Numbered from the stretch's first letter, positions 8,829 through 17,362 are shown. The stretch is DNA of 39,734 nucleotides from Acidobacteriota bacterium (GCA_028749235.1 JAQULS010000009.1:1-39734); one strand, 5' to 3'. Program-made: numbers and translations. The notes: generated by a model not told the origin, from the sequence alone.

Positions 8829-10707
8829 GGCTTCCCGATGTTCCACGTGGAACATATGGCGCCGGCCGGGCTTTCCGCTTGGCCGCACCGACATGGATAT
8901 AGACGCTGAAAACGTCAGCCGGCGTCAAGCCGGGTATTTTTTTCATCTCGCCTATCGTCCTCGGTTTCGTCTGGGTCATCTTCTCGATCGCTTCCCTGGT
9001 CAACCCCTGGATCTTTTTCAAATCGATCCCGGCCGGGATTTCAAGCCCGTCCATCTTCCGAAGCTTGGAAATCTCCTTTTCCTGCTTCCGAAGGTAGCCT
9101 TCGTACTTAATTTCGGCTTCGACATGGCGGGCTTCTTCCTCGTTCAACGGCTCCGGGAACCGGGCGTATTGTAACACATCGGCCCAGACGTATTCAGGCT
9201 TCTTGAGGAAGTCCGCGAGCGGGATGCTTTCGTTTTTTTCGGTTTTTACCTTCGTCGAAGCCAGGACCTTGAAGGCTCTCCCGATTCTTTCCCTGCGGCG
9301 CAGAAAATCCTCATATATATCGGGAGAAAGAAGCCCGATTTCCCGCCCCAACGGCATGAGCCGGACATCGGCGTTGTCGATCCGCAGATGCAGGCGATGT
9401 TCCGACCGCGAGGTGAACAACCGATACGGTTCCGCGACGCCTTTGGCGATCAGATCGTCGATCAGTACTCCCAAGTAGGATTCCCGACGGTCGGGGATGA
9501 AAGGAGCCCGCCGTTTGATTTTCAGCGCGGCATTGACGCCCGCCGCCAGCCCCTGGGCTGCCGCCTCCTCATAGCCCGAGGTCCCGTTGATTTGGCCCGC
9601 CAAATACAAACCGGATACGAATCGCGACTCCAGGGTCGGCCGCAGATCGACGGGCGCGAAAGCGTCGTACTCGATGGCATAGGCAGGCCGCAGGATTCGG
9701 GACTCGTCGAGGCCGGGGATGCTCCGCAGGATCCGTTTCTGGATATCGAACGGAAGGCTTGTCGAAAGGCCGTTGACATAGACCTCGGATGTCTCCAGCC
9801 CCTCCGGTTCCAGGAAGAACTGATGCCGGGGATGGTGGGGGAATTTGACAACTTTATCCTCGATTGAGGGGCAATACCTGGCCCCGATACCCTTGATGAC
9901 ACCGGCGAAAAGGGGAGATCGATCGAGATTCCGCCGGATGACGGCGTGTGTCTCCGGAGTCGTATAGCCCATGTGGCAGAGAATCTTGTTTTGCAGCCGT
10001 TCCTTGGTCCTATAGGAGAACGGAATCGGCGGTTCGTCCCCGGCCTGCGGCTCGAAGCGGGACCAATCAATCGTGGTCCGATCCAGGCGCATGGGCGTGC
10101 CCGTTTTCAGCCGGAAAGTCCGATGCCCCAGCTTTCCCAGGTTTTCACTGAGATCCTTGGATGCAGGCTCGTTGGCCCTCCCGGCCGGATAGCTGCTGGC
10201 TCCTATGTGGATAAGCCCATTGAGGAAGGTTCCCGGAGCCGCCACTACGGCTTTGGCCCCAAGACAGGAGCCGTCGATCATCCGGACTCCGGCCGCCCGT
10301 CCGCCCTTGATCAGGATTTCCGTGACGATCCCCTGGAACAGGGATAGATGAGGTGTTTTTTCCAGGAGCGCGGTCATCGCTCTCCGGTAATGCGCCTTGT
10401 CGCTCTGGGCCCGCGGCGCCTGGACGGCGGCTCCCCGGCTGCGGTTGAGGAGCCGGAAATGGATGCCCGTCCGGTCCGCCAAAAGGCCCATGATCCCGCC
10501 CAGAGCGTCGATTTCCCGCACAAGATGCCCCTTGGCCAATCCCCCGATGGCCGGATTGCATGACATTTGGGCGATCGTCTCCAGGTGGATCGTCACCAGG
10601 CAGACCTCGAGCCCCAAAACGGCCGCGGCATGAGCCGCTTCGCAGCCGGCATGTCCGGCGCCGATAACAATGACGTCGTACGAGTCGGTTATTCGGGTGG
10701 AAGTCAT
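8821..10707 (-). CDS. mnmG: tRNA uridine-5-carboxymethylaminomethyl modification enzyme MnmG (GidA)
   Basis: The FAD- and NADH-dependent partner of MnmE that installs (carboxymethyl)aminomethyl groups on wobble U34 of tRNAs. The 628-residue protein has the dinucleotide-binding [14 protein letters not shown] (about 14-27), the family signature [23 protein letters not shown], a second FAD motif [23 protein letters not shown], and the C-terminal GidA helical domain ending near [15 protein letters not shown] roughly 20-residue basic tail follows, part of which is dictated by the parS palindrome. The usual neighbour rsmG (gidB) is missing and parA follows directly. A 239-bp gap separates it from mnmE upstream. 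Confidence 0.97.
   Translation of the reverse strand: MTSTRITDSYDVIVIGAGHAGCEAAHAAAVLGLEVCLVTIHLETIAQMSCNPAIGGLAKGHLVREIDALGGIMGLLADRTGIHFRLLNRSRGAAVQAPRAQSDKAHYRRAMTALLEKTPHLSLFQGIVTEILIKGGRAAGVRMIDGSCLGAKAVVAAPGTFLNGLIHIGASSYPAGRANEPASKDLSENLGKLGHRTFRLKTGTPMRLDRTTIDWSRFEPQAGDEPPIPFSYRTKERLQNKILCHMGYTTPETHAVIRRNLDRSPLFAGVIKGIGARYCPSIEDKVVKFPHHPRHQFFLEPEGLETSEVYVNGLSTSLPFDIQKRILRSIPGLDESRILRPAYAIEYDAFAPVDLRPTLESRFVSGLYLAGQINGTSGYEEAAAQGLAAGVNAALKIKRRAPFIPDRRESYLGVLIDDLIAKGVAEPYRLFTSRSEHRLHLRIDNADVRLMPLGREIGLLSPDIYEDFLRRRERIGRAFKVLASTKVKTEKNESIPLADFLKKPEYVWADVLQYARFPEPLNEEEARHVEAEIKYEGYLRKQEKEISKLRKMDGLEIPAGIDLKKIQGLTREAIEKMTQTKPRTIGEMKKIPGLTPADVFSVYIHVGAAKRKARPAPYVPRGTSGSHE
8839..8854. other. 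parS centromere site
   Basis: TGTTCCACGTGGAACA is a perfect 16-bp palindrome and close to the conserved bacterial parS consensus (TGTTTCACGTGAAACA type). It lies 10 bp before the parA start and within the last codons of mnmG (codons 618-623, encoding YVPRGT). The adjacent ParB has the HTH expected to bind it. I saw no second perfect copy in the window. Confidence 0.93.
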
Positions 10708-10946
10708 GAATTTACGCCGCCCGCTCCCTCATATTCCGGCGGCCGCGCGGGATTATCTCACAGTCAAACCATCCGAAGGAAGATGGCATCTTCCGCGCGG
10801 TATTCAGCCTACGGCGGAAAAGCGCGGATTTAGTCCATAACCCCGTCCCGCCAAGGAATAAACCATTCGAAAGAAACATTGGCGAGGGCTTAACCCGCGC
10901 AGCCGGGCCGAACCGCGATGCTTCCCCTGAAAGGTTTGAGAACCGC
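10708..10946. other. Intergenic gap between mnmE and mnmG with a small inverted repeat
   Basis: No gene is apparent in these 239 bp. They contain an 8-bp inverted repeat with a 1-base centre (GGAAGATG/CATCTTCC, 10778-10794). It is followed by CCGCGCGG (10793-10800), and the same octamer occurs at 10743-10750. There is no T-run, so an intrinsic terminator is not supported. No convincing sigma70 promoter was found on the minus strand, only a weak TTGGCG-N16-TAAATC candidate. The gap may still hold a promoter or leader for the mnmG-parAB block. Confidence 0.35.
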
Positions 10947-12329
10947 CTATTTCCCCAGGCAGAAACGGCTGAAGACGCTGGCTAGAATCTCGTCCGTGGA
11001 GACGTCTCCGGTCAAGCGACCGAGAGCCGCCAATGCCGGGCGTAGCTCCTCCGCCAGGAGCTCGGCCCGGAATCCGCCCGCCAGCGTCCCGACGGCACCC
11101 TGTAAGCCGTCGCGGATCTCTTCCAGGGCCAGCTTCTGACGCAGATTCAGGACCGCATCGACGTCCCGACGAAGCTGCCGGCCGAATGTCCCGTGAATCG
11201 CTTCTCGCAGAGCGTCCATGTTGTCGCCGCGCAAAGCCGAGACTTCGAGTGCCGGCGTTCCGGGACGACGGGCCAAGACGGCGGCCGTGTCGAACCTCAA
11301 AGGCCGGTCGCTCTTGTTGAAAACGAAAATCGCTTTCTTCTCCGGGTAGGCCCCGGCCAGAGCCAGATCCTCGCGACCGGACGGTCGCGAACGGTCGAAG
11401 ACGAAAAGGATCCCGTCCGCCGACCCGGCTTCCGCGCGGCCGCGCCTGATGCCTTCGCGCTCGACGGCGGTTCGGCCCTCTCCCAAACCGGCCATATCGA
11501 CAAGATGAAAGAGGGAGTCCTTGACGATCAGCCTTTCCCGCAGGAAGTCCCGCGTCGTCCCGGCTTCCTCGGAAACGATGGCTCGGGGCGCATCAAGGAG
11601 GGCATTGAAAAGCGTGGATTTGCCGACGTTGGACCGACCGGCCAAGGCTAAAACGGCTCCCTCTCGCAGAATCCGTCCCGCTTCGTATCTTTCGACCATT
11701 TTTTCGACCGCCGCCCGCAGCCCTTTCAGACGCTTCCCGACGTCCGCCTCCCGGATCCCGAGATCGTCGTCCGGAAACTCCAAGGTGGACTCCGCGTCGG
11801 CGAGAATTTCGACGAGATCTTCCCTCAGTTTGACGATCTTTCCGGACAGGCCGCCCCGCACTTGGAGGAAAGCCGCCTTTGCCTGGGGCAGGGTGAAGGA
11901 CCGGACCAGGGAGTCGACGGCCTCAGCCTGGATGAGGTCCAGCCGGCCGTTCAAGAAAGCCCGGAAGGTGAATTCGCCCGGATCGGCCAGACGGGCCCCG
12001 GACCGGACGGCCAAGCGGAGAGCCTCTTCCATTACGGCCGGACTGCCGTGGCAGCTGATTTCGACGATATCCTGGCGGGTATAGGATCGGGGGGCTCGAA
12101 AATAAAGAAGGAACCCCTCGTCCAAGGCGTCCGCGGCTCCGTGGCCGCGAATCTCTCCGAGGACGGCCCGCCTTTCGGGGAAACCCGGGCCTCCGGATCG
12201 GCGGGGGCGGAAGATGCGCCGAGCGATCGCGACGGAGCGCGGGCCGCTCAGCCTGAGGATGCCGATTCCCCCGGAGCCGGGGGGAGTGGCGACGGCCGCG
12301 ATGGTGTCATCGGGGCCGTGTTCAAACAT
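10947..12329 (-). CDS. mnmE: tRNA modification GTPase MnmE (TrmE)
   Basis: A GTPase that works with MnmG on U34 of tRNA. From ATG 12329 the protein is 460 residues. The N-terminal tetrahydrofolate-binding domain begins DTIAAVATPPGSGGIGILRLSG; a helical domain follows, with an inserted G domain. G1 is GRSNVGKST (231-239), followed by the switch EEAGTTRDF, DMAGLGEG and the G4-type FNKSD. The extreme C-terminus is FCLGK, the CxGK signature whose Cys is characteristic of the family. The G3 motif reads DMAG instead of the common DTAG. A TTG 66 bases upstream is possible but lies inside khpB, so the ATG giving normal family length is preferred. Confidence 0.95.
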   Translation of the reverse strand: MFEHGPDDTIAAVATPPGSGGIGILRLSGPRSVAIARRIFRPRRSGGPGFPERRAVLGEIRGHGAADALDEGFLLYFRAPRSYTRQDIVEISCHGSPAVMEEALRLAVRSGARLADPGEFTFRAFLNGRLDLIQAEAVDSLVRSFTLPQAKAAFLQVRGGLSGKIVKLREDLVEILADAESTLEFPDDDLGIREADVGKRLKGLRAAVEKMVERYEAGRILREGAVLALAGRSNVGKSTLFNALLDAPRAIVSEEAGTTRDFLRERLIVKDSLFHLVDMAGLGEGRTAVEREGIRRGRAEAGSADGILFVFDRSRPSGREDLALAGAYPEKKAIFVFNKSDRPLRFDTAAVLARRPGTPALEVSALRGDNMDALREAIHGTFGRQLRRDVDAVLNLRQKLALEEIRDGLQGAVGTLAGGFRAELLAEELRPALAALGRLTGDVSTDEILASVFSRFCLGK

Positions 12330-12342
12330 CGAAACCGCGGGA

Positions 12343-12996
12343 TCAGTCCTCGCCGTCCCGGACGGGAGGCCGTTTGACGTCGCGTCCAGCGGCAAAAATC
12401 TTGATCCTCTTCAGAAACCCATCGCCCAAGCTTTCACTGGTCATGCCGGGCACCTGATTGACGGCGATATGGACGATCCGCCGTTCGTAGGGATTCATGA
12501 GATCGGTGATTTCGCTGCGCCCGCTCTGGCGGACGTGGCCGGCGACTTCAAGGGCGTAGTCACGGATCTTTTTTTCCTTGCGTTTGCGGTAAAATTCGCA
12601 GTCGACCTGGACTTTTTCCCCGGAAATCTTGTTTAAAACGTGCTGCAAGGCCAACAGGAGCTGTCCGTCTTTCCACAGCAGGAGCTGCTTGTCGGGGCCT
12701 TCGAAAACGACGAACAGGATCCCGTTGCGGCGCTGAACATGATAAGAAATTTCCAGCGGAAAGACTTTCAACAACCGCTCGAGGAATACGGCCGCGGCAT
12801 CATCGGGAACGGCCGCTTTGGGCACGGCCCGGATGACGACTTCCTTGCTGATGCCGAAAAGCCGCGTCTTCTCGGTTACGATCTCGTAGTTGAACTCGGC
12901 CCGCGGGAGTTTAAGCTTGTGCTCGGCATGGAGGATGGCGTCCTCCAGGTTCTTACCCTTGAATTCCTGGTCTTCACTTTTTTCCTGATTTTCCAT
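12343..12996 (-). CDS. khpB: RNA-binding protein KhpB/Jag (Jag_N, KH and R3H domains)
   Basis: A 217-residue cytoplasmic RNA-binding protein usually encoded beside yidC. An N-terminal Jag_N segment (about 10-60, FKGKNLEDAILHAEHKL) has the characteristic KTRLFGI. A KH-like domain (about 70-145) follows, then an R3H domain (about 145-205) containing LMNPYERRIVHIAV. In other bacteria it pairs with KhpA and affects cell elongation and division through RNA binding; that role is known from the family, not shown here. Its start overlaps the end of yidC by 23 bp. The tail is highly charged. Confidence 0.9.
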   Translation of the reverse strand: MENQEKSEDQEFKGKNLEDAILHAEHKLKLPRAEFNYEIVTEKTRLFGISKEVVIRAVPKAAVPDDAAAVFLERLLKVFPLEISYHVQRRNGILFVVFEGPDKQLLLWKDGQLLLALQHVLNKISGEKVQVDCEFYRKRKEKKIRDYALEVAGHVRQSGRSEITDLMNPYERRIVHIAVNQVPGMTSESLGDGFLKRIKIFAAGRDVKRPPVRDGED

Positions 12997-14680
12997 GGGT
13001 TTCGCCTTTTTTTCGACGCATCATGCTGTTGATCAGGGCCTGCTGGCCGATCTGAAGCACGTTCGAAGTCAACCAGTAAAGGACCAGGCCGCTCTGGAAG
13101 TTCATGAAGAAGATGGTCATGACAAAAGGCATGATCATCATCATCTTGGCCTGGCCGGAGTCCGCCGTGGAAGGCGTCATCTTCTGGGTGATGAACTGAG
13201 TGATGCCCATCAGAATGGGCGTGACGTAATACGGGTCGCGCACGGACAAGTCCCCGATCCAGAGGATCCAGGGGCTCTGCCGAAACTCGATGGCCGACCG
13301 CAGCATGCTGAAGATGCCGAAGAAGAAGGGGATCTGGATGATGAGCGGCAGGCAGCCGCCGGCGGGGTTGACGCCGTGCTGCTTGTAAAGCGCCATCATC
13401 TCTTCGTTCATCCGCTTCCGTTCATCGATATCGGTCTTGGATTTTTTGTACTTGTGCTGCAGGGCTTTGATCTTGGGCTGGAGCTCGGCCATCTTGGCCA
13501 TGGATTTGGAACTGCTGTAGGTCAGCGGGAAGAAGATGATCTTGATGATCAGGGTCAGAATGATGATCGACCAGCCCCAGTTGGGGAAAGCCCGGTGGAT
13601 GACCTTGATGGTGGAGTAGAGAACCTCCGCAAAGATGCCGAAAGTGCCGAAACGGAGGAGCTTTTTGGCGTTGTGGCCAAGGGCGGACAGCCGGTCGAAG
13701 TCCTTGGGCCCCAGGAAGATCCGGCCGGGACGGCTCATGGTCAGGAAGAAGGAGGCGCTTCCGTTTACGTCCGCGCGGACAAGCGCCGCCGTCCCCGCCT
13801 GACCCGCGGGGAGGAAGAGGACGCAGAAATAATTGTCGTCATAGGCGGCCCAATCCAGGAAGTTGCGGACGCTATTCTCGGGCTTGTATTTCCGCTCTTC
13901 GATCCGGTACAGACTCTTACCGGCCATGGACGTCATGCCGCCGCCCATGTTGTAGCTCTTTTTGATCTCCTCGGGCGTGGGATTGCCGATCCCGGGGCCC
14001 CACAGGATGCGGGGCTCGACGGCCTTGCCAGCCCGGAGAACCTTGATATCTACCTGGAAGTCATAGGCCCCGCCGACGAACGTGTAGATCTTCTCGACCT
14101 CGAGGTCCTTGCCGTCGGAGTACCGGAAGCGGAGTTCGCCTTTCTGCCCGTCTTTGATGACCAGGTCGGATCCCGATACCTCATAAAAGGCGGCATTCAG
14201 GGGGTTGGCCTTGATGGCCGCCAAATCGATGACGGGAAGAGCGCCTTGGGCTTCCTCAATCAAGCTGAACGGATGGACGCCCAGGGTTTCAGTCGCCAGG
14301 GGAACCATTTCGAGCGGTTGTTTCTTTCCGTCCAGATGCTTTTTGAGCTTCCAACTCAAAAGGACGCCGCCCTTGTTGCTCCAGACCGCGTCAAATAACG
14401 AGGTCTGGACCCTGGTCTTAATCTCGGATGCGGCCGAGACGGCCTCAGCCGCGGCGGCATTCGGCACCGCCGGCTTCTCGGCGGTCTCCGTCCTTCCCGG
14501 TTGGGCGTCCGGCCGGACCGGGGACACCGTGCCGCCTTGGGCGCTCTGGACTTGCGCGGCCGGAGACGCGGACGGAATCACGGGTTGAGCTACGGGAGCC
14601 TTTTTGACAAACAGAAGCTGGTAGCCAAAAAGGATGACGAAGGACAACAAAATGGCCAATATCAGGCGCTTGGTATCCAT
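12974..14680 (-). CDS. yidC: Membrane protein insertase YidC
   Basis: Inserts and folds inner-membrane proteins alone or with SecYEG. From ATG 14680 (SD AAGAGG, about 8 bases upstream) it is 568 residues. A first transmembrane helix at about 5-24 is followed by a Pro/Ala/Gln-rich linker and a large periplasmic beta domain (about 80-340), the Gram-negative form. The conserved 60-kDa core contains WGWSIIILTLIIKIIFFPLTYSSSKSM, a charged cytoplasmic hairpin, NPAGGCLPLIIQIPFFFGIF and final helices near GLVLYWLTSNVLQIGQQ. A longer reading frame upstream of the ATG is rejected because it runs through yidD. Neighbours rnpA-yidD-yidC-jag are the classic cluster. Confidence 0.97.
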   Translation of the reverse strand: MDTKRLILAILLSFVILFGYQLLFVKKAPVAQPVIPSASPAAQVQSAQGGTVSPVRPDAQPGRTETAEKPAVPNAAAAEAVSAASEIKTRVQTSLFDAVWSNKGGVLLSWKLKKHLDGKKQPLEMVPLATETLGVHPFSLIEEAQGALPVIDLAAIKANPLNAAFYEVSGSDLVIKDGQKGELRFRYSDGKDLEVEKIYTFVGGAYDFQVDIKVLRAGKAVEPRILWGPGIGNPTPEEIKKSYNMGGGMTSMAGKSLYRIEERKYKPENSVRNFLDWAAYDDNYFCVLFLPAGQAGTAALVRADVNGSASFFLTMSRPGRIFLGPKDFDRLSALGHNAKKLLRFGTFGIFAEVLYSTIKVIHRAFPNWGWSIIILTLIIKIIFFPLTYSSSKSMAKMAELQPKIKALQHKYKKSKTDIDERKRMNEEMMALYKQHGVNPAGGCLPLIIQIPFFFGIFSMLRSAIEFRQSPWILWIGDLSVRDPYYVTPILMGITQFITQKMTPSTADSGQAKMMMIMPFVMTIFFMNFQSGLVLYWLTSNVLQIGQQALINSMMRRKKGETHGKSGKK

Positions 14681-14697
14681 GCATGACCTCTTTTTTC

Positions 14698-14907
14698 TTA
14701 AGGCACGGGATCCATCCCTCCGGCATGGAAGGGATGGCAACGGAGCAGGCGCCGGAGCCCCAGGTAGAGCCCCTTGGCCGGGCCGTATTTCGCGATGGCC
14801 TCGGCGGTATAGTCTGAACAAGTCGGCCAGAACCGGCAGTGCGTGCCGATGATGGGCGACAGGGTTTTCTTATATATTTTTATTAATATCAACAATATAC
14901 GAGACAT
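14698..14907 (-). CDS. yidD: Membrane protein insertion efficiency factor YidD
   Basis: A 69-residue protein of the YidD/Haemolytic family, believed to help YidC-dependent insertion at the inner membrane. Family motifs are clear: an amphipathic N-terminus, LSPIIGTHCRFWPTCSDYTAEAI with both conserved Cys, and RRLLRCHPFHAGGMDPVP at the C-terminus. The ATG directly follows the rnpA stop codon (TAAATG), and yidC starts 17 bp downstream of its own stop. The start region is AT-rich compared with its surroundings. Confidence 0.95.
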   Translation of the reverse strand: MSRILLILIKIYKKTLSPIIGTHCRFWPTCSDYTAEAIAKYGPAKGLYLGLRRLLRCHPFHAGGMDPVP

Positions 14908-15273
14908 TTACTGTGCTCTCGGCGCGCGGCTTCGGGCTACGTATTTCATGGCGGCCTGGTACTGCCGGACGAGATCCTCCCAAGCGGCCTCCCCAAGTCC
15001 TTGTCTGGCGATCACGAGCATATCCATTGTCCCCGGTACAAGATCCTTCCGCCGACGAAAAAGCTCCCGGGCCCGGCGGCGCGCCCTGTTCCTCGCCACG
15101 GCATTGCCGATCCTGCGGCTGGCCACGGCCGACATCCTGGAAAAGCCCAGGTCGTTCGGCCGAAAAATCAGGTTGAAGAACTTGCCGCGAAAACAGCCGC
15201 CGCTCTCGTAGAGATCGGAAAAATCCTTTTTCTTACGGATCCTCTCGCGAGGACCATAGGCTTCGGACTTCAA
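14908..15273 (-). CDS. rnpA: Ribonuclease P protein component
   Basis: The protein subunit of RNase P, which aids 5' processing of pre-tRNAs. The 121-residue protein has the N-terminal basic segment [10 protein letters not shown], the aromatic and Gly-rich [13 protein letters not shown], and the RNR signature [18 protein letters not shown]. The only well-placed start is TTG at 15273, which overlaps the rpmH stop codon (TTGA), implying translational coupling to the ribosomal protein gene. The length is normal. The RNase P RNA gene is not in the window. Confidence 0.95.
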   Translation of the reverse strand: MKSEAYGPRERIRKKKDFSDLYESGGCFRGKFFNLIFRPNDLGFSRMSAVASRRIGNAVARNRARRRARELFRRRKDLVPGTMDMLVIARQGLGEAAWEDLVRQYQAAMKYVARSRAPRAQ

Positions 15274-15404
15274 AGGGCGAGGCGCTTCCTGCCTTTCGCC
15301 CGGCGGTTCTTGATGACTTTCCGTCCACCGGGGGTGCTCATGCGGACCAGGAACCCGTGGGTTTTCTTCCGCTTTCGGTTGTTGGGTCGAAACGTAGGCT
15401 TCAT
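15270..15404 (-). CDS. rpmH: 50S ribosomal protein L34
   Basis: A 44-residue protein starting [20 protein letters not shown] and continuing [24 protein letters not shown], a near-textbook L34. It starts at ATG 15404 with an AAGGA ribosome-binding site about 9 bases upstream. It is the first gene of the minus-strand cluster behind a strong sigma70-type promoter. In many bacteria dnaA lies upstream of rpmH; here the divergent neighbour is carD. Confidence 0.97.
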   Translation of the reverse strand: MKPTFRPNNRKRKKTHGFLVRMSTPGGRKVIKNRRAKGRKRLAL

Positions 15405-15428
15405 CGAAACTGTCCTTGTAAGGCCGCT

Positions 15429-15457
15429 ATATTAATCGACCGGGCGCCTCCTGTCAA
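15429..15457 (-). promoter_or_regulatory. Sigma70-type promoter of the rpmH-rnpA-yidD-yidC-khpB-mnmE cluster
   Basis: On the minus strand, TTGACA (15452-15457) is separated by 17 bp from TAATAT (15429-15434). This gives a transcription start about 18-20 bases before the rpmH ATG, with AAGGA between. The -35 is a perfect consensus. Confidence 0.85.
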
Positions 15458-15521
15458 GCCGAATATTGGCCGAACAATCGCTTTATGAATCATTTGGCGC
15501 CGTTAAATCGGCCTCCGAAGA

Positions 15522-15551
15522 TTGACTCAGCCGGGCAAAATCGGGTATAAT
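15522..15551 (+). promoter_or_regulatory. Sigma70-type promoter of carD, predicted nearly leaderless
   Basis: TTGACT (15522-15527), an 18-bp spacer, then a perfect TATAAT (15546-15551). The carD ATG begins at 15562, only 10 bases after the -10 hexamer, so the mRNA would have a leader of roughly 0-5 nt. No Shine-Dalgarno sequence is present. It is divergent from the rpmH promoter, with about 65 bp between the two -35 elements. Confidence 0.85.
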
Positions 15552-15561
15552 AGCGGTTCTC

Positions 15562-16080
15562 ATGGATTCTTTCAAGATCGGAGACAGGGTTATCTATCCG
15601 AATCAGGGCCTCGGAGTCATCGAGGACGTGCAGGACCAAGCCTATGACGGAGAGCGGTTCCACATATACTGCCTCCGGATCAAGGCCAACAACACCCTGG
15701 TCATGGTCCCCGCCGCCTCGGCCGAGGAGATGGGCATCCGCAAGCTCATCAACGAGCGGACCGTCAAGGAGATCTTCGATTACCTCCGCAAGGGAGCCAT
15801 TGAAGTCTCGATGAACTGGAAGGGCCGCTACAAGGAACACATCAACCTGATGAAGTCGGGGACGATATTCGACATGGTCGCGGTCCTCAAAAGCCTCTAC
15901 TATCTCAGCCTGATCAAACCCCTGTCGTTCCGCGAGAAGAAGATGATGGAAAAGGCCAAGGAGCTCATCATCTCGGAGATCGCGGCCGCCTCCTCTCTCA
16001 CCGCCGACCAGATCGATCGCAAGATCACCCTGACCCTGTCCAGCTGCTTTAAAGATATAAAGCCCGGACTCGAAGCCTAG
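15562..16080 (+). CDS. carD: CarD/CdnL-family transcription regulator
   Basis: A 172-residue protein. The N-terminal Tudor-like RNA polymerase interaction domain (FKIGDRVIYPNQGLGVIEDV, about 4-65) is followed by an all-helical C-terminal domain (about 70-165), as in CarD/CdnL. Such proteins bind the RNAP beta subunit and stabilise open complexes at rRNA and other promoters; they have no sequence-specific DNA-binding motif. Family members typically have about 160 residues, so this one is complete. It is the first gene of a plus-strand set with a CorC-like gene 10 bp downstream. Its promoter predicts a leaderless or nearly leaderless transcript. Confidence 0.92.
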   Translation: MDSFKIGDRVIYPNQGLGVIEDVQDQAYDGERFHIYCLRIKANNTLVMVPAASAEEMGIRKLINERTVKEIFDYLRKGAIEVSMNWKGRYKEHINLMKSGTIFDMVAVLKSLYYLSLIKPLSFREKKMMEKAKELIISEIAAASSLTADQIDRKITLTLSSCFKDIKPGLEA

Positions 16081-16090
16081 GGTTCCCGCC

Positions 16091-17362
16091 GTGCTCTTTG
16101 TCCCCGTCCTCCTGTTCGTCGCCTGCGTCTTCTTGAGCGCCTTTTTCTCCTCGTCCGAGACGGCCTTCGTGGCCTCCAATCCCTACACCCTGGAATATCT
16201 GGAGAAGAAAGGCTCCCGCCGGGCCGGGCTGGTGCGCCGCGTCCTGGCCCGCCTGGACGACCTGCTCACCGCCATCCTCATCGGCAACACCCTGGCCAAC
16301 GCCGCCGCCGCCTCGCTGGCCACCTACATCATCTCGGCCCTCTTGCCGGGCCATCCGCAGGTCATCCTGCTGGCCACGGCCGTCACCACCGTCCTCCTGC
16401 TCCTGTTCGGCGAGATCAATCCCAAGATCTACGCCGCCTACAACCCCCACAAGCTGGCCTTCCTGTACGCCCGGCCGATTCGCGTCGTGATGATCCTTTT
16501 TGCCCCGCTGGTCAAGCTCTTCACCTTCGTCTCCAGTCTCATCTTCCGGAAATCGCGCGAGCATTCGCCCGGCCTGCACCGGGCGATCTCGGAGGACGAA
16601 ACCAAGGTTTTCCTGACCACGGGCGTGCAGGGCATGAGCGCCTTCCGCAAGAAGATGATCTCGGAGATCCTCGACCTGGCCTCGCGGCCGATCCGGGACA
16701 TCATGACCCCGAGGCCGCGCATCAAGGCCCTGGACATCAGTACCCCCCAGGACCAGGTCCTGGAAACGATCCAGCGGGAGGAGTTCTCGCGCTTTCCCGT
16801 CTATCGCGGCCGCCTCGACCATATCGAGGGGATCATCCACACCAAGGACATCATCCCTTTCCTCATTCGCCGCGAGCCGATCGAGCTGGCCCGTTTCCTT
16901 CGCAAGCCCTATTACATTCCCGAGTCGGCCTCGGTCGAGAGCGCCCTCGTCCAGATGCGCGAGAACGCCGTCCACTTGGCCTTCGTCATCGACGAGTTCG
17001 GGAACCTGGAGGGCCTGGTCACCCTGGAAGACCTGATCGAGGAGATCGTGGGCGACATCCAGGATGAATACGACGTCAAGGAGGAGGCTGGCTGGACCCC
17101 CCTGGCGAACGGCGGCTGGCTGATCAAGGGCGCGGTCTCCGTCAAGGATATCAACGAACGCCTGGAGCTCGGCCTCCCGGAAAGCGCCGATTATGCCACC
17201 CTGGCGGGATTTTTCCTGTTCGAGTTCGGCCGCATCCCGAAGGAAAAGGACGGCCTGGACTTTAACAGCCGCCGCTTCACGGTCGAGCGCATGGCCAAGC
17301 GGCACATCAGCCTGGTCCGGGTCGAGCCCCGGCCCGGCCGGGAAGCGGAGAAGCGCTCATGA
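16091..17362 (+). CDS. CorC/HlyC-family membrane protein (DUF21, CBS pair, transporter-associated domain)
   Basis: A 423-residue inner-membrane protein. The DUF21/CNNM transmembrane domain (about 1-185) starts LLFVACVFLSAFFSSSETAF and has further hydrophobic helices near 60-82, 90-108 and 128-150. A pair of CBS domains follows from about 205 (RDIMTPRPRIKALD) to 325, then a C-terminal CorC_HlyC domain (about 335-415). The family is linked to Mg2+/divalent-cation export or homeostasis; haemolysin names are historical. It starts with GTG at 16091, 10 bp after carD, and its stop overlaps the smpB ATG (ATGA). Confidence 0.88.
   Translation: MLFVPVLLFVACVFLSAFFSSSETAFVASNPYTLEYLEKKGSRRAGLVRRVLARLDDLLTAILIGNTLANAAAASLATYIISALLPGHPQVILLATAVTTVLLLLFGEINPKIYAAYNPHKLAFLYARPIRVVMILFAPLVKLFTFVSSLIFRKSREHSPGLHRAISEDETKVFLTTGVQGMSAFRKKMISEILDLASRPIRDIMTPRPRIKALDISTPQDQVLETIQREEFSRFPVYRGRLDHIEGIIHTKDIIPFLIRREPIELARFLRKPYYIPESASVESALVQMRENAVHLAFVIDEFGNLEGLVTLEDLIEEIVGDIQDEYDVKEEAGWTPLANGGWLIKGAVSVKDINERLELGLPESADYATLAGFFLFEFGRIPKEKDGLDFNSRRFTVERMAKRHISLVRVEPRPGREAEKRS

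Noticed and set aside
8829-8894. An N-terminally extended ParA starting upstream of the parS site
   Set aside because: The extension would be encoded by the parS palindrome and the mnmG tail, lacks a ribosome-binding site, and does not resemble ParA; the ATG at 8828 gives the conserved N-terminus.
12995-14398. A 467-codon plus-strand open frame
   Set aside because: It is antisense to yidC and khpB and shows no recognisable domain.
15405-15561. Replication origin between rpmH and carD
   Set aside because: No DnaA boxes or AT-rich unwinding repeats are visible; the region is fully explained by two divergent promoters.
16049-17305. A 418-codon minus-strand open frame
   Set aside because: It is antisense to the CorC/HlyC-like gene, whose domains are clear.
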